In this document: positions 41,527 to 49,698 of the stretch, piece after piece
Layout of the letters: each line of letters opens with the position of its first letter
Numbering within the stretch: the stretch's first letter is position 1
Origin: Candidatus Baltobacteraceae bacterium
GTDB lineage: Bacteria; Vulcanimicrobiota; Vulcanimicrobiia; Vulcanimicrobiales; Vulcanimicrobiaceae
NCBI GenBank assembly: GCA_036489885.1
Contig: DASXEW010000003.1
Location: 1,116,001-1,180,000 of the forward strand
DNA: 64,000 nucleotides
Direction: 5' to 3'
The notes under the pieces: generated by a model
Database searches by the model: none
Told to the model about the DNA's origin: nothing
The model's input: only the letters and a program-made list of their open reading frames with translations
Made by a program: the position numbers and the translations under genes

Positions 41527-43265
41527 ACGGGAGCTACCAGCGGCCGCCCGCTGAGGGCTTCGTTCGAAAGAAACAGATGAGCGATTCCCGTGCGATGCGC
41601 GGCGTGCGCGAGCACGTCGACTTCCTCGCCGGCGAAGTGAGTACGTTCTTTTTTCGGCCCGCAAACTAAGATCCCGAAAAGAGTACCGTGGACCATCATC
41701 GGAATGATCAGCGCCTCGCTGAATGCGTGGGAACTGCGCTCAAATTCGTAGGGCTCGTTCCAACGGCGAAGTTTGACGACCGCGGGATCGTCTTCATCAA
41801 TTCCTTGCGGCACGTCATTCTTGGAGGCGTGCGTCAGAACAAACGTGCTACCATCACGCAGATAAATTGCGGCATAGGTCGCCTCAGTGTTGGCGATAAC
41901 CGTTTCAAAGAACAGCTTCAAGAGCGCCGACCCTTTGACTACGACATCGGTTTCATGTGAGAACCGCCGCAAATTGGCGAGCGAACGCGCGCGTTTCGCA
42001 AAAAAGATGCCATTCAATCGGCGATCGACCTGCGAGTGGATTCGCTGCGCGGATAGTCCGATCGCGAGTGCTAGCACGACCAGTAAACCTTGACCGGTAA
42101 TGTATTGTCCGGTATTCGGCACGAAGCGCTGCGCCAGATTCCCGATTATCCACTCGCCGATGATGAATGCGGAGACTACGATCAACGAGACGCTGGCGAA
42201 AATCGCGGCACGGCTGACCGCGATGCTCAGATCGAGAAGTCGATGCCGAAGGATTACATAGGGTAGGATAATGAGCACGGGGATATTCGGAAGATCGAGG
42301 TTTTGTACCAACCCAAAGACCGGTATATCCCAGTTCGGTGCGATGATCTGCGCGAGCGAGAGAAAGAGCCAAGGCGTTTGGTTCATGACGATCGCGGTTG
42401 CAACCCAATTCATCTGCGCGCGGTGATCGACATCGACGTGAGCTAGGCCGTCGAGACATGCAATGATGCAGATGATCGCGACACAGACGTTCGAGATGAG
42501 TTGCAGAAAAAAGTACGCGATCGACATGTGATTGATCGCGACGTCCGCCAGCGGTACGTACGGAGTGAAACTCCTCGCGTCGTACCAAGCGTAAATTAGT
42601 GCGCTGACGATTGCGAGCGGCAGCGCCGTATGACGCAGGGCATTGCGCAACCGTGTCGGCACCGACGGGAACGATGTCGACAACACGATGATGGCGTAAT
42701 TTATGAACGTGTATCCGAGATAAGCAGAGGTTGAACCCCAGGCCCAGGCACTGAATCCCGTTGGTGCTGTAAGGTACATCCAGCCGGCCACCGTGAGGAA
42801 CGCCATATCGATCAGCACGAGCGAGAGAAGCCGGCCCTCGGGGCGATCAGCGCTACGCAAACCGACGAGCAGTCCGGTCGCGAGTGCCAAAATGACCAAA
42901 ATCAAACCCAACCAGCCGCGCTCGACCGGATTCTGTGCGGGGGTGTCCTCTACGTAGGAGATGGTTTGGCGCTCTCCGTTCCGCAGTACATGGAGCGTCC
43001 TTAGCTGGTTGACACGCGTGGAGCGCTGTGCGAAGTAGTCCGCTGCCGAAAGGTGCGTGGAGTCGATGACGTCGCCGACTGCCAATCCGGCTTTCGCCGC
43101 GTTGGATTTTGGCTCAACGAAGATGATGCGGGATCGGGCGACGCCGGCCGGCTCCGTGCGAAGCTCTGGTGACACCTGGCGAATCTGTCCGGTCAGTCCA
43201 GCACCTGACAGTATCGCGATCACCACAACGAGGGCAACGAGGACAAACCGGAAAAGCGGCGCCAT
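41523..43265 (-). CDS. PDZ-multi-TM-GAF membrane protein without output domain (paralog 2)
   Basis: The 580-aa protein repeats the design of the 4576-6420 product. An N-terminal helix is followed by a PDZ-like domain with N-A-A-K-A-G-L-A-V-G-D-V-I (about residues 35-110), about seven helices, then a juxtamembrane segment and a GAF-like domain (about 425-565). It lacks the C-terminal coil of paralog 1. Start could be ATG 43265 or 43298; the longer frame to 43724 is antisense to the GST gene. No partner gene on the same strand is adjacent. Role unknown; a ligand-sensing membrane receptor acting through protein contact is an inference. Confidence 0.72.
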   Translation of the reverse strand: MAPLFRFVLVALVVVIAILSGAGLTGQIRQVSPELRTEPAGVARSRIIFVEPKSNAAKAGLAVGDVIDSTHLSAADYFAQRSTRVNQLRTLHVLRNGERQTISYVEDTPAQNPVERGWLGLILVILALATGLLVGLRSADRPEGRLLSLVLIDMAFLTVAGWMYLTAPTGFSAWAWGSTSAYLGYTFINYAIIVLSTSFPSVPTRLRNALRHTALPLAIVSALIYAWYDARSFTPYVPLADVAINHMSIAYFFLQLISNVCVAIICIIACLDGLAHVDVDHRAQMNWVATAIVMNQTPWLFLSLAQIIAPNWDIPVFGLVQNLDLPNIPVLIILPYVILRHRLLDLSIAVSRAAIFASVSLIVVSAFIIGEWIIGNLAQRFVPNTGQYITGQGLLVVLALAIGLSAQRIHSQVDRRLNGIFFAKRARSLANLRRFSHETDVVVKGSALLKLFFETVIANTEATYAAIYLRDGSTFVLTHASKNDVPQGIDEDDPAVVKLRRWNEPYEFERSSHAFSEALIIPMMVHGTLFGILVCGPKKERTHFAGEEVDVLAHAAHRTGIAHLFLSNEALSGRPLVAPV

Positions 43266-43304
43266 GAAAACTAAGGATTTCGCGTCGGGTCTTAACATCT
43301 TGCT

Positions 43305-44213
43305 ATGACCGTGAAGCCCCAGTTTCCCGACGAACAGCTCGATGGAGAGTTCGTCCGCCAAGACGACGCATTTCGCGGAAAACCTCTGCCCGAGGCGGGA
43401 CGCTATCATCTCTACGTGTCGCTCGCGTGTCCGTGGGCGCACCGCACGATCATCATGCGCAAGCTCAAGGGACTTGAGGATGCGATCGGGATGACGATCG
43501 TCGACCCGGTGCGCGACGAGCGCGGGTGGCGTTTCACGTTCGAGCCGGATCCGGTCAACGGCTTCGCGTTTCTCAGCGAGGCATATTTCAAAACGGATCC
43601 CGGCTATCGCGGCCGCGTCACCGTCCCGGTGCTCTGGGACAAGCAGACCGGCACGATCGCGAACAATTCCGACGACGACATCCTGCGCATGTTTGAGACC
43701 GAGTTCGATGCGCTCGCCAAGCACAACGACGTCGATTACTATCCCGCACGTTATCGCGCCGAGATAGACGCGCTCAATGCCGAGATCTACGAGAACGTCA
43801 ACAACGGCGTCTATCGCGCCGGCTTTGCAACGTCGCAGGACGCGTACGAGCGCGCAGCGCGCGAAGTCTTTGCCGCGCTCGATGGCCTCGACAGGCGCTT
43901 GGCGTCACGGCGCTATCTCTTTGGCTCGATGCCGGTCGAAACTGATTGGCGTCTCTTCGTAACACTCATACGCTTTGATGCCGTCTACTACGGGCATTTC
44001 AAATGCAATCTGCGCCGCATCGTCGACTATCAGAATCTCGGTCCGTACGTTTGTGACCTGTATCAATTTCGCGGCGCCGGAACGACCGTCGATTTGGATC
44101 AAATTAAAACGCACTACTATTTTACGCACGACGACATCAACCCGACGCGCATTATTCCAATCGGTCCCCTCTTGAACTTCAACGCGCCGCACGGTCGCGA
44201 GCGTCTCGGCTAA
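43305..44213 (+). CDS. Glutathionyl-hydroquinone reductase (Xi-class GST)
   Basis: The 302-aa protein has the catalytic cysteine in S-L-A-C-P-W-A-H-R, N-N-G-V-Y-R-A-G-F-A, and the C-terminal T-H-D-D-I-N-P-T-R-I-I-P that marks Xi-class enzymes. These reduce glutathionyl-hydroquinones, normally using glutathione. Whether this organism makes glutathione is not shown here. Divergent from the PDZ/GAF gene with only 39 bp between starts. Confidence 0.9.
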   Translation: MTVKPQFPDEQLDGEFVRQDDAFRGKPLPEAGRYHLYVSLACPWAHRTIIMRKLKGLEDAIGMTIVDPVRDERGWRFTFEPDPVNGFAFLSEAYFKTDPGYRGRVTVPVLWDKQTGTIANNSDDDILRMFETEFDALAKHNDVDYYPARYRAEIDALNAEIYENVNNGVYRAGFATSQDAYERAAREVFAALDGLDRRLASRRYLFGSMPVETDWRLFVTLIRFDAVYYGHFKCNLRRIVDYQNLGPYVCDLYQFRGAGTTVDLDQIKTHYYFTHDDINPTRIIPIGPLLNFNAPHGRERLG

Positions 44214-44274
44214 GCGAGCGATGCGCTGCGTCGCACGCAACCCTTAACCGTCGCACGGGTACGTACGGTATGTT

Positions 44275-44925
44275 ATGTTTCGAGTATTAAGTGCATTTCT
44301 TGGGTTCGGGCTCTTGATTCTCCAAACCAGCGCAGCCCAAAGCGCTACTCTGCAAAATGCGCAGAGCGTTATGACGAATGTTGCCAAGAGCACACGCGCA
44401 CCGCGTTCGTTCGAGGCTGCTACACAGCTGCAGCTCAAACAACGCAGTTTCCCATTCACAAAAGTTGCGCTGAGCGGAATGTCCTACTTTCAAGCCCCGA
44501 ACCGGTTGGCGGTGCGTTTCGCCAAAGTTCCGGGCTACATGAGGGGCTTACCGAAAGCTTATGCGACGCTGCTCAACGTCGGAGCTTGGCCGCAAGAATA
44601 TAACGCCAGTATGATGTCGCCGCAGAGCGTGAACGGACACACAGACCTTGCGCTGAAGTTGACGCCGAAGTCGGCGCAGTCGACGGATCGCGGCGTCGTG
44701 CTCGTCAACCCAACGAACTGGACGGTCGAGCAAGTTAATTGGAATCTCTCCGGCGGCGTCACGCTGACGATGACGGAAGCGTACACCGTCGTCGGCTCGT
44801 ATCGCGTGCCAGCTAGTCAATTGCTTTCCGTGCACACGCCGTACGCGACCGCGGATGGAAACGCGACGCTGCAGAACTACGCGCTGAACGTTCCGATCGA
44901 CAACGGAATTTTCGCGCACGAGTAA
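44275..44925 (+). CDS. Exported LolA-like protein
   Basis: The 216-aa protein has a signal peptide (residues 1-24, cleavage after A-A-Q-S-A). A single domain of curved antiparallel strands follows (F-E-A-A-T-Q-L-Q-L-K, M-S-Y-F-Q-A-P-N-R-L-A-V-R-F, V-N-P-T-N-W-T-V-E-Q-V), as in LolA/LppX-type lipid carriers. It is probably periplasmic and may bind a lipid or lipoprotein. No lol genes are adjacent, so the assignment rests on fold pattern only. Confidence 0.6.
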   Translation: MFRVLSAFLGFGLLILQTSAAQSATLQNAQSVMTNVAKSTRAPRSFEAATQLQLKQRSFPFTKVALSGMSYFQAPNRLAVRFAKVPGYMRGLPKAYATLLNVGAWPQEYNASMMSPQSVNGHTDLALKLTPKSAQSTDRGVVLVNPTNWTVEQVNWNLSGGVTLTMTEAYTVVGSYRVPASQLLSVHTPYATADGNATLQNYALNVPIDNGIFAHE

Positions 44926-44957
44926 GACTCGACGACTGACGGCGCGAAGGCACTACC

Positions 44958-46115
44958 ATGAACGCCTTCACGCCGTCAAAAGTCGTACAGCGCATCGATG
45001 CGGGCTCGCAGCGTCCGAGAACTCGCCCCGGATCGGGAGTCGTCTCCCTAGCGGTCGGCGAGCCGGATTTCGACACCCCGACGCAGATCACTGACGCCGC
45101 AATCGCAGCGCTGCGCGCGGGATACACGCACTACATCGATCCGGCGGGCGATCCCGAGCTTCGCGAGGCGTTAGCTGCGACGGTCTCGTCGGTCGCCGGC
45201 GAGAAATACAACGCCGATCAGGTGTTCTTGACGCACGGCGGAACGGCCGCGATTGCATCGGCGATCTTGGCGATCGCGAATCCTGGCGACCGAATCGTCA
45301 TCCCGGATCCGAACTTTTCGCTCTACGCCGACGCTGCGTACATGGCCGGCGCCATTCCGGTGCCGGTGCCGGTGCTCGCCGACTATCATCTCGATCTCGA
45401 CCGGCTGGAAAAAGAGCTGCGTGGCGCTCGGATGCTCGTCATCTGCAGCCCGTGCAATCCGACCGGCGCCGTCTTTACGCCTGAAGAGCTCCAGCGCGTT
45501 GCCGAGATGATCGAGAAGAGCGATACGATCGTCATTAGCGATGAGGCTTATTGCGAGATCGTCTACGACGGACGCCCCTTCAAGTCGATGACGCAGTTCC
45601 CGGCGATTCGCGGACAAGTGCTCTATTGTCAGACGTTCTCAAAGACGTTTGCGATGACGGGCTGGCGTTGCGGATATCTTGCGGGGCCTGCGGAGATCAT
45701 CAAAGCTATCGGGTTCGTGAACCGCACGTTCAACGGTGCGCCAAACGCTTCCGTCTGTCGCGCGGCGCTCGAGGCGACGCGAATCGGTCCGAGCCTCGCA
45801 AAGCCGATGCTGGCCGAGTACATCAAGCGGCGCGATCTGATCGTCGAACACGCACGAGCAGTCCCGGGGCTCGAGGTTCGCCCGCCGGAGGGGACGTTCT
45901 ATCTGTTCACGCGCTACGACATCGACATTCCGGCCAGCGAGATGACTGCGAAGCTCATGGAAGGTGGCATCGCCGTCCGTTCCGGAACGGAATTCGGTCC
46001 GGCCGGCCAGCACCACATTCGCTTCTCGTTCGCGACGAGTCCCGAGAAGATCATTGAAGGTTTGAGCCGCGTGAAAGCCGTTTTCGAAAAACTTGCGCGT
46101 CCGGCCGCGGTGTAG
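44958..46115 (+). CDS. Class I/II pyridoxal phosphate aminotransferase
   Basis: The 385-aa fold-type I protein has V-G-E-P-D-F-D-T-P at the N-terminus, C-S-P-C-N-P-T-G, I-S-D-E-A-Y and the PLP lysine in T-F-S-K-T-F-A-M-T-G-W-R. It resembles aspartate or aromatic aminotransferases (AspC/PatA group); the substrate cannot be fixed. Its TAG overlaps the GTG start of the selenoprotein candidate by 1 nt, so the two are probably co-translated. Confidence 0.87.
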   Translation: MNAFTPSKVVQRIDAGSQRPRTRPGSGVVSLAVGEPDFDTPTQITDAAIAALRAGYTHYIDPAGDPELREALAATVSSVAGEKYNADQVFLTHGGTAAIASAILAIANPGDRIVIPDPNFSLYADAAYMAGAIPVPVPVLADYHLDLDRLEKELRGARMLVICSPCNPTGAVFTPEELQRVAEMIEKSDTIVISDEAYCEIVYDGRPFKSMTQFPAIRGQVLYCQTFSKTFAMTGWRCGYLAGPAEIIKAIGFVNRTFNGAPNASVCRAALEATRIGPSLAKPMLAEYIKRRDLIVEHARAVPGLEVRPPEGTFYLFTRYDIDIPASEMTAKLMEGGIAVRSGTEFGPAGQHHIRFSFATSPEKIIEGLSRVKAVFEKLARPAAV

Positions 46116-46867
46116 TGTCGCAGCGCGTTAGACTCTTCACTCAGCCGGGTTGAAGCAGCTGTCTTCGCGCGAAAGAGTTTCTTTCGTCTCGTAGCGTCAC
46201 GTTCGAAATCGCGGACATCGCGAACGATCCGCAAGCACTTCCCGACTTACGCGCGCTCGGTGCGCTGACCGTGCCGGTCGTTGCCGTCGGTGAACGCTGG
46301 GTCTCGGCTGCGAGTCTCGATCATGTCGCTGACCTGCTCGGCATCGACCGGAGCGGGCACCGGATGCTCGCGCCGATCGAGCTGGTCGAGAAATACGACG
46401 CGATCTTCGCAGCCGTCCAACGTTATTTGCGCGCCTTTCCGCCGGAAAAGATCGGAATGACCGTCCCGCGCCGCGATAAACGCGACATGCGCGAGCTCGG
46501 CTATCATGTGTTCGCGATTGCCGACGATCTGGTCAGGGTGCGCGACGGCGACGTCTACCGGCAAGGCAACGCGCCAACTCCGGATGACGTCCAAACCTTC
46601 GATCAAATCGTCGCGTACGGCGACGGCGTGCGAAATCGTTTACGCGATTGGTACGCCGAACAGCCGCCCGAGCTGTGGCGCGAAATCCGCAGCACGAGCT
46701 ACGGCGCATTTCCGATGCACCTTTATCTCGAACGGGCGACATGGCATTCCGGTCAGCATTCGCGTCAGATCGTCGAGATGTTGCGCCTGGCGGGTGTTGA
46801 CGCGCCGAACCCGCTTCCGCAAACATTTTTCGCCGGCTTGCCGCTGCCCGCGGGCATTTGGGAGTGA
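46115..46867 (+). CDS. Selenocysteine-containing glutaredoxin-DinB fusion protein (TGA read-through)
   Basis: Read from GTG at 46115, the frame gives V-R-L-F-T-Q-P-G, a TGA codon (46151-46153, residue 13), then S-S-C-L-R-A-K-E-F-L. The thioredoxin-fold continues to T-V-P-V-V with the cis-proline. The TGA stands exactly at the first cysteine of the C-x-x-C motif, so the product is best read as U-S-S-C. A DinB/YfiT-like four-helix domain follows (about 95-230), with metal-site histidines in G-Y-H-V-F-A and W-H-S-G-Q-H-S. Predicted length is 250 aa. DinB-fold proteins include thiol S-transferases, so a coupled redox/thiol-transfer enzyme is possible. An ORF caller would report only 46271-46867. 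Alternatives are a nonsense mutation or a base error. Confidence 0.75.
46154..46190 (+). promoter_or_regulatory. Putative bacterial SECIS hairpin
   Basis: Directly after the in-frame TGA, CGAAAGA (46170-46176) and TCTTTCG (46180-46186) form a perfect 7-bp stem with a GTT loop (46177-46179). The loop starts 24 nt after the TGA and begins with G. Both agree with the general bacterial SECIS rule (short loop containing an early G, about 16-37 nt from the UGA). Confidence 0.55.
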
Positions 46868-46870
46868 CTA

Positions 46871-47107
46871 CTAAATGATCGACTCTTTCTTGTCCGCGAG
46901 CTTGCCGAGCGCATTGATGACGGTGATCGCCAGCGCCGTCACGATAAGGGCGTAAAACAGCTCGTAAACCACGCCGGTTCCTTTCGGAAAGAACGTCTTG
47001 AGCAGATCGCCGATGGCCGTGTTCCATGCGCCCGCAGCCAGAAGACCAAACCCTGCAGTTGCCAGAGCCGTCATCGTTGCGAGATATGTTTGACGAAAAG
47101 ATTGCAC
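46871..47107 (-). CDS. DUF5654 small membrane protein (78 aa)
   Basis: The 78-aa protein has two membrane helices (about residues 10-27 and 45-65) separated by A-W-N-T-A-I-G-D-L-L-K-T-F-F-P, as in DUF5654. It ends in K-K-E-S-I-I. GTG at 47107 follows AGGAGG at 7 nt. The Shine-Dalgarno lies in a strong hairpin (47108-47137), so translation may be controlled. Function unknown. Confidence 0.75.
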   Translation of the reverse strand: MQSFRQTYLATMTALATAGFGLLAAGAWNTAIGDLLKTFFPKGTGVVYELFYALIVTALAITVINALGKLADKKESII

Positions 47108-47137
47108 CGGAGAACCTCCTGAAAAAGCGGTTCTCCG
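47108..47137 (-). promoter_or_regulatory. RBS hairpin in front of the DUF5654 gene
   Basis: CGGAGAACC and GGTTCTCCG form a perfect 9-bp stem with a 12-nt loop. The AGGAGG ribosome binding site spans the loop and the 3' arm, directly in front of the GTG start. Confidence 0.5.
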
Positions 47138-47144
47138 TGCTCCG

Positions 47145-47441
47145 TTACTCGGTTGGAGGCTCCTCCTCGCCACCGCTGCTGCGCTGATTGAAGTCGACGG
47201 GAATCACATTCCCTTTTGAACCTTGACCCGAGTCGCATTCGTTTTCGTCGTCGGTGTGCGAGCGGCCGCAATAGACGCACGACTCGATGGCGCGCTGTGT
47301 TTTCTGCTCCAGTTCGATGCGTGCATCGAGGAGACGGTCGCGATCCGATCCTTTGGGCTTTTCGCCGACCTTGGCTTCGATCCGCGCATGGGCTTCTGCG
47401 GCTTCGCGCAGTTCGTAAATTGCCGCTACCTTGTCTTCCAT
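47145..47441 (-). CDS. Hypothetical protein with C-terminal cysteine cluster (98 aa)
   Basis: The 98-aa protein has a charged N-terminal helix (Y-E-L-R-E-A-A-E-A-H-A-R-I-E) and a second helix (L-D-A-R-I-E-L-E-Q-K-T-Q-R-A-I). A short C-V-Y-C-G-R-S-H...C cluster that may bind zinc comes next, then an acidic tail. It starts at ATG 47441 after GGAAG. No family recognised. It lies 37 bp before the DUF5654 gene on the same strand and may share its transcript. Confidence 0.6.
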   Translation of the reverse strand: MEDKVAAIYELREAAEAHARIEAKVGEKPKGSDRDRLLDARIELEQKTQRAIESCVYCGRSHTDDENECDSGQGSKGNVIPVDFNQRSSGGEEEPPTE

Positions 47442-47478
47442 GCGGGCTTTCTTCCCTGGCGAGCGCTCCCAGTAACGC

Positions 47479-47856
47479 CTAGGTGGCGGCTTTGACTTCC
47501 TCCCGGATGTAGGAATCCGTCTTATCTATCCAATCCTGACGCGGCGGCGAGAAAACGTCGATTGCGATGCAGTCTTCGAGCGTTTCCGCCGAGTGCGGCA
47601 AGTTTGATGGTATCACCAAGACCTCACCGCCGCGGACGATGACCTCGTCCTTGCCGCCGAGCACGAACTTGAGCGCGCCCGAGACGATGTACGATAGCTG
47701 CTCGTTGTGGTGCGAGTGCTCGGGGACGATCTCGCCCTTGGCTAAATCGAAGCGAGCAATCATCGCGGATTCGCCGTGAATGAATTTGCGGCGGACCCCC
47801 TTCTTGAGGGTCTCTTCCTCGACGTCATCCCACTTATAAACGTTTGCCTTACTCAT
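47479..47856 (-). CDS. Cupin domain protein
   Basis: The 125-aa single cupin has the two metal motifs, with E-H-S-H-H-N-E-Q in the first and P-S-N-L-P-H-S-A-E-T in the second. ATG at 47856 is used. It binds a divalent metal and may be a small dioxygenase, isomerase or sensor; not assignable further. It lies divergent from the NTF2-like gene with 59 bp between. Confidence 0.85.
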   Translation of the reverse strand: MSKANVYKWDDVEEETLKKGVRRKFIHGESAMIARFDLAKGEIVPEHSHHNEQLSYIVSGALKFVLGGKDEVIVRGGEVLVIPSNLPHSAETLEDCIAIDVFSPPRQDWIDKTDSYIREEVKAAT

Positions 47857-47915
47857 GGACGAGGCTTGAACGAAGCCGCCGGAGGCTCCTCGCAAGCCGG
47901 GACGTAATCCTCGGT

Positions 47916-48323
47916 ATGAATGTTTCTTCAGTTACCGACTCGCTCGAAACCGCACGCGCGTACGTCAAAGAGGTTGAAAACGCATTCGGCAGCGGCGATG
48001 TCGATCAAATGATCAAAGGTTTCACCGACGACGTTGTGGTGCGTTTTGCGGATCGCCCCGAGATGCACGGAGTCGCCGAAGTCGAGGCATTCTTACGCCT
48101 GCGAATGGCGCGCCAGAAAAACTATCGCTTGAAAAAGTATCTGCGCATGCTAACCGGTGACATGATCGGCAACATGTGGGAAGGCGAATGGACGGACGCG
48201 CAAACCGGAAAGAAGATGCGAGGCCGCGGGACGGAGTTTTGGACCATGCGCGGCCAGAAAATCGCTGTCTGGGAAGCGACTTTTAACGTATGGGAAGACG
48301 GTGCAACCCAGTACCTGTTCTAG
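47916..48323 (+). CDS. SnoaL-like (NTF2 fold) protein
   Basis: The 135-aa protein matches the nuclear transport factor 2 family: Y-V-K-E-V-E-N-A-F-G-S-G-D-V-D-Q-M, then F-T-D-D-V-V-V-R-F, H-G-V-A-E-V-E-A-F-L-R and a final W-E-A-T-F-N-V-W strand. Members are isomerases, hydrolases or ligand-binding proteins. The ATG at 47916 begins the conserved part. The pirin gene follows 7 nt later, so they are probably co-transcribed. Confidence 0.8.
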   Translation: MNVSSVTDSLETARAYVKEVENAFGSGDVDQMIKGFTDDVVVRFADRPEMHGVAEVEAFLRLRMARQKNYRLKKYLRMLTGDMIGNMWEGEWTDAQTGKKMRGRGTEFWTMRGQKIAVWEATFNVWEDGATQYLF

Positions 48324-48330
48324 GTAGTGT

Positions 48331-49185
48331 ATGAGTCAAATTCGTATCGTCCCCGCCCAGCAGTTCACCGAGGGCGGCGGTTTCATCGTCCACCGGCCTT
48401 TTCCGGTGAATGGTCTCTCGTATTTCGATCCGTTTCTCTTGATCGATGAGATGGGGCCGGTCAATTACGCTCCCGGGGAGGCAATCGGCGCGCCCGACCA
48501 TCCCCATCGTGGCTTTGAGACGGTGACCTATATGATGGACGGCGCGATGCAGCATGCGGATTCGCACGGACATCGCGGCGAGATTCGCAGTGGCGACGTG
48601 CAGTGGATGACGGCCGGCAAAGGCGTAATCCATTCCGAGATGCCGGCGTCCGACATCTTGAAAAGCGGCGGGAAGATGCACGGTTTTCAGATTTGGGTGA
48701 ACCTGCCGCGCGACAAGAAGATGTCGCAACCGCGCTATCAGGAGTATTCGAACACGACATTGCCGTCGTATGAAAAAGATGGACGCTGGGTTCGCGTGAT
48801 CGCCGGTGACGCCGACGGTTACCGCTCGCCGATCGAGACGACCGTTCCGACAACGATGCTGCACGTCAAGCTCGAGGCTGACAAGGATGCGACATTTACG
48901 ATCGCGCCCGGCTCGAACGCCATCGTCCATACGATCTCGGGATCAGGTAGCGTCGAGGGCAAAGCGCTGAAACAATACGATGTCGCGTTGCTTGAGGATG
49001 CGCCGACCGAGCTGCATCTGCAAGGCGGAGAGAGCGGTATCGAAGCGCTGATACTTGCGGGCATCCCGCTGCACGAGCCCGTTGCACGCTACGGGCCGTT
49101 CGTGATGAACACAACCGACGAGCTGCAGCGCGCGTTCGATGATTTCCGCGCGGGGCATTTCGGAGAGATCGCGCGCGTTAGTTAG
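48331..49185 (+). CDS. Pirin family protein
   Basis: The 284-aa bicupin has the pirin iron site in H-P-H-R-G-F-E-T-V plus H-S-E-M, and the C-terminal G-I-P-L-H-E-P-V-A-R-Y-G-P-F-V-M-N. Bacterial pirins are Fe-dependent and several have quercetinase or redox-sensing roles; this one is not assignable more closely. Its stop overlaps the convergent membrane gene stop by 4 nt. Confidence 0.9.
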   Translation: MSQIRIVPAQQFTEGGGFIVHRPFPVNGLSYFDPFLLIDEMGPVNYAPGEAIGAPDHPHRGFETVTYMMDGAMQHADSHGHRGEIRSGDVQWMTAGKGVIHSEMPASDILKSGGKMHGFQIWVNLPRDKKMSQPRYQEYSNTTLPSYEKDGRWVRVIAGDADGYRSPIETTVPTTMLHVKLEADKDATFTIAPGSNAIVHTISGSGSVEGKALKQYDVALLEDAPTELHLQGGESGIEALILAGIPLHEPVARYGPFVMNTTDELQRAFDDFRAGHFGEIARVS

Positions 49186-49661
49186 CTGCCCGGCAGCTCC
49201 TTTGCACCCAAGAGATTCCACGACGTCGCAAGCGCGTACGCGAACAGCCCGAAAATGACGCCGAGAAGGCCATCGATGTTTCGTCCTGACGTCATTGCCT
49301 GCAAGATGATGACGATCTCGAAGATGTAAATCAGAAGCGAGATCAATCCGAACGAGCGCAGGACCTGAGGCAGCGGGTGGTGTCGCGTGCTGCGCACCGC
49401 CTCGCGAGCGAGCTGTCCAATCGATAGAACCGAGACCAGGAGCATAATCTCGAGCCCCGCGTGCGGGATCAGCGCAGCCAGCGAGATCAAGAAGATGTTC
49501 CCGAGCGCGACGAACGCGCGCGTCGCGTCGGCGCGCCGCTTCGGGTGCGCCTCGGGGCCGAAGATACGCTCCGGCGCGAGAGTCACGGCGACGAACAGCA
49601 AGCCGACGAGGGCGGCTGCCGCACCGACGCTGGCGACAAAAAAGTCGTGAGACTCGGTCAT
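49182..49661 (-). CDS. Hypothetical four-helix membrane protein
   Basis: The 159-aa protein has about four membrane helices (around residues 10-30, 50-70, 75-95 and 105-130). It starts at ATG 49661 with T-E-S-H-D-F-F. A conserved-looking cytoplasmic segment P-H-A-G-L-E-I separates two helices. I recognise no domain. It lies divergent from the NiCoT gene with 37 bp between. Confidence 0.65.
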   Translation of the reverse strand: MTESHDFFVASVGAAAALVGLLFVAVTLAPERIFGPEAHPKRRADATRAFVALGNIFLISLAALIPHAGLEIMLLVSVLSIGQLAREAVRSTRHHPLPQVLRSFGLISLLIYIFEIVIILQAMTSGRNIDGLLGVIFGLFAYALATSWNLLGAKELPGS

Positions 49662-49698
49662 AAAGGAATACGTTTCTCGCTGTTCGGAGGACGCTGCC

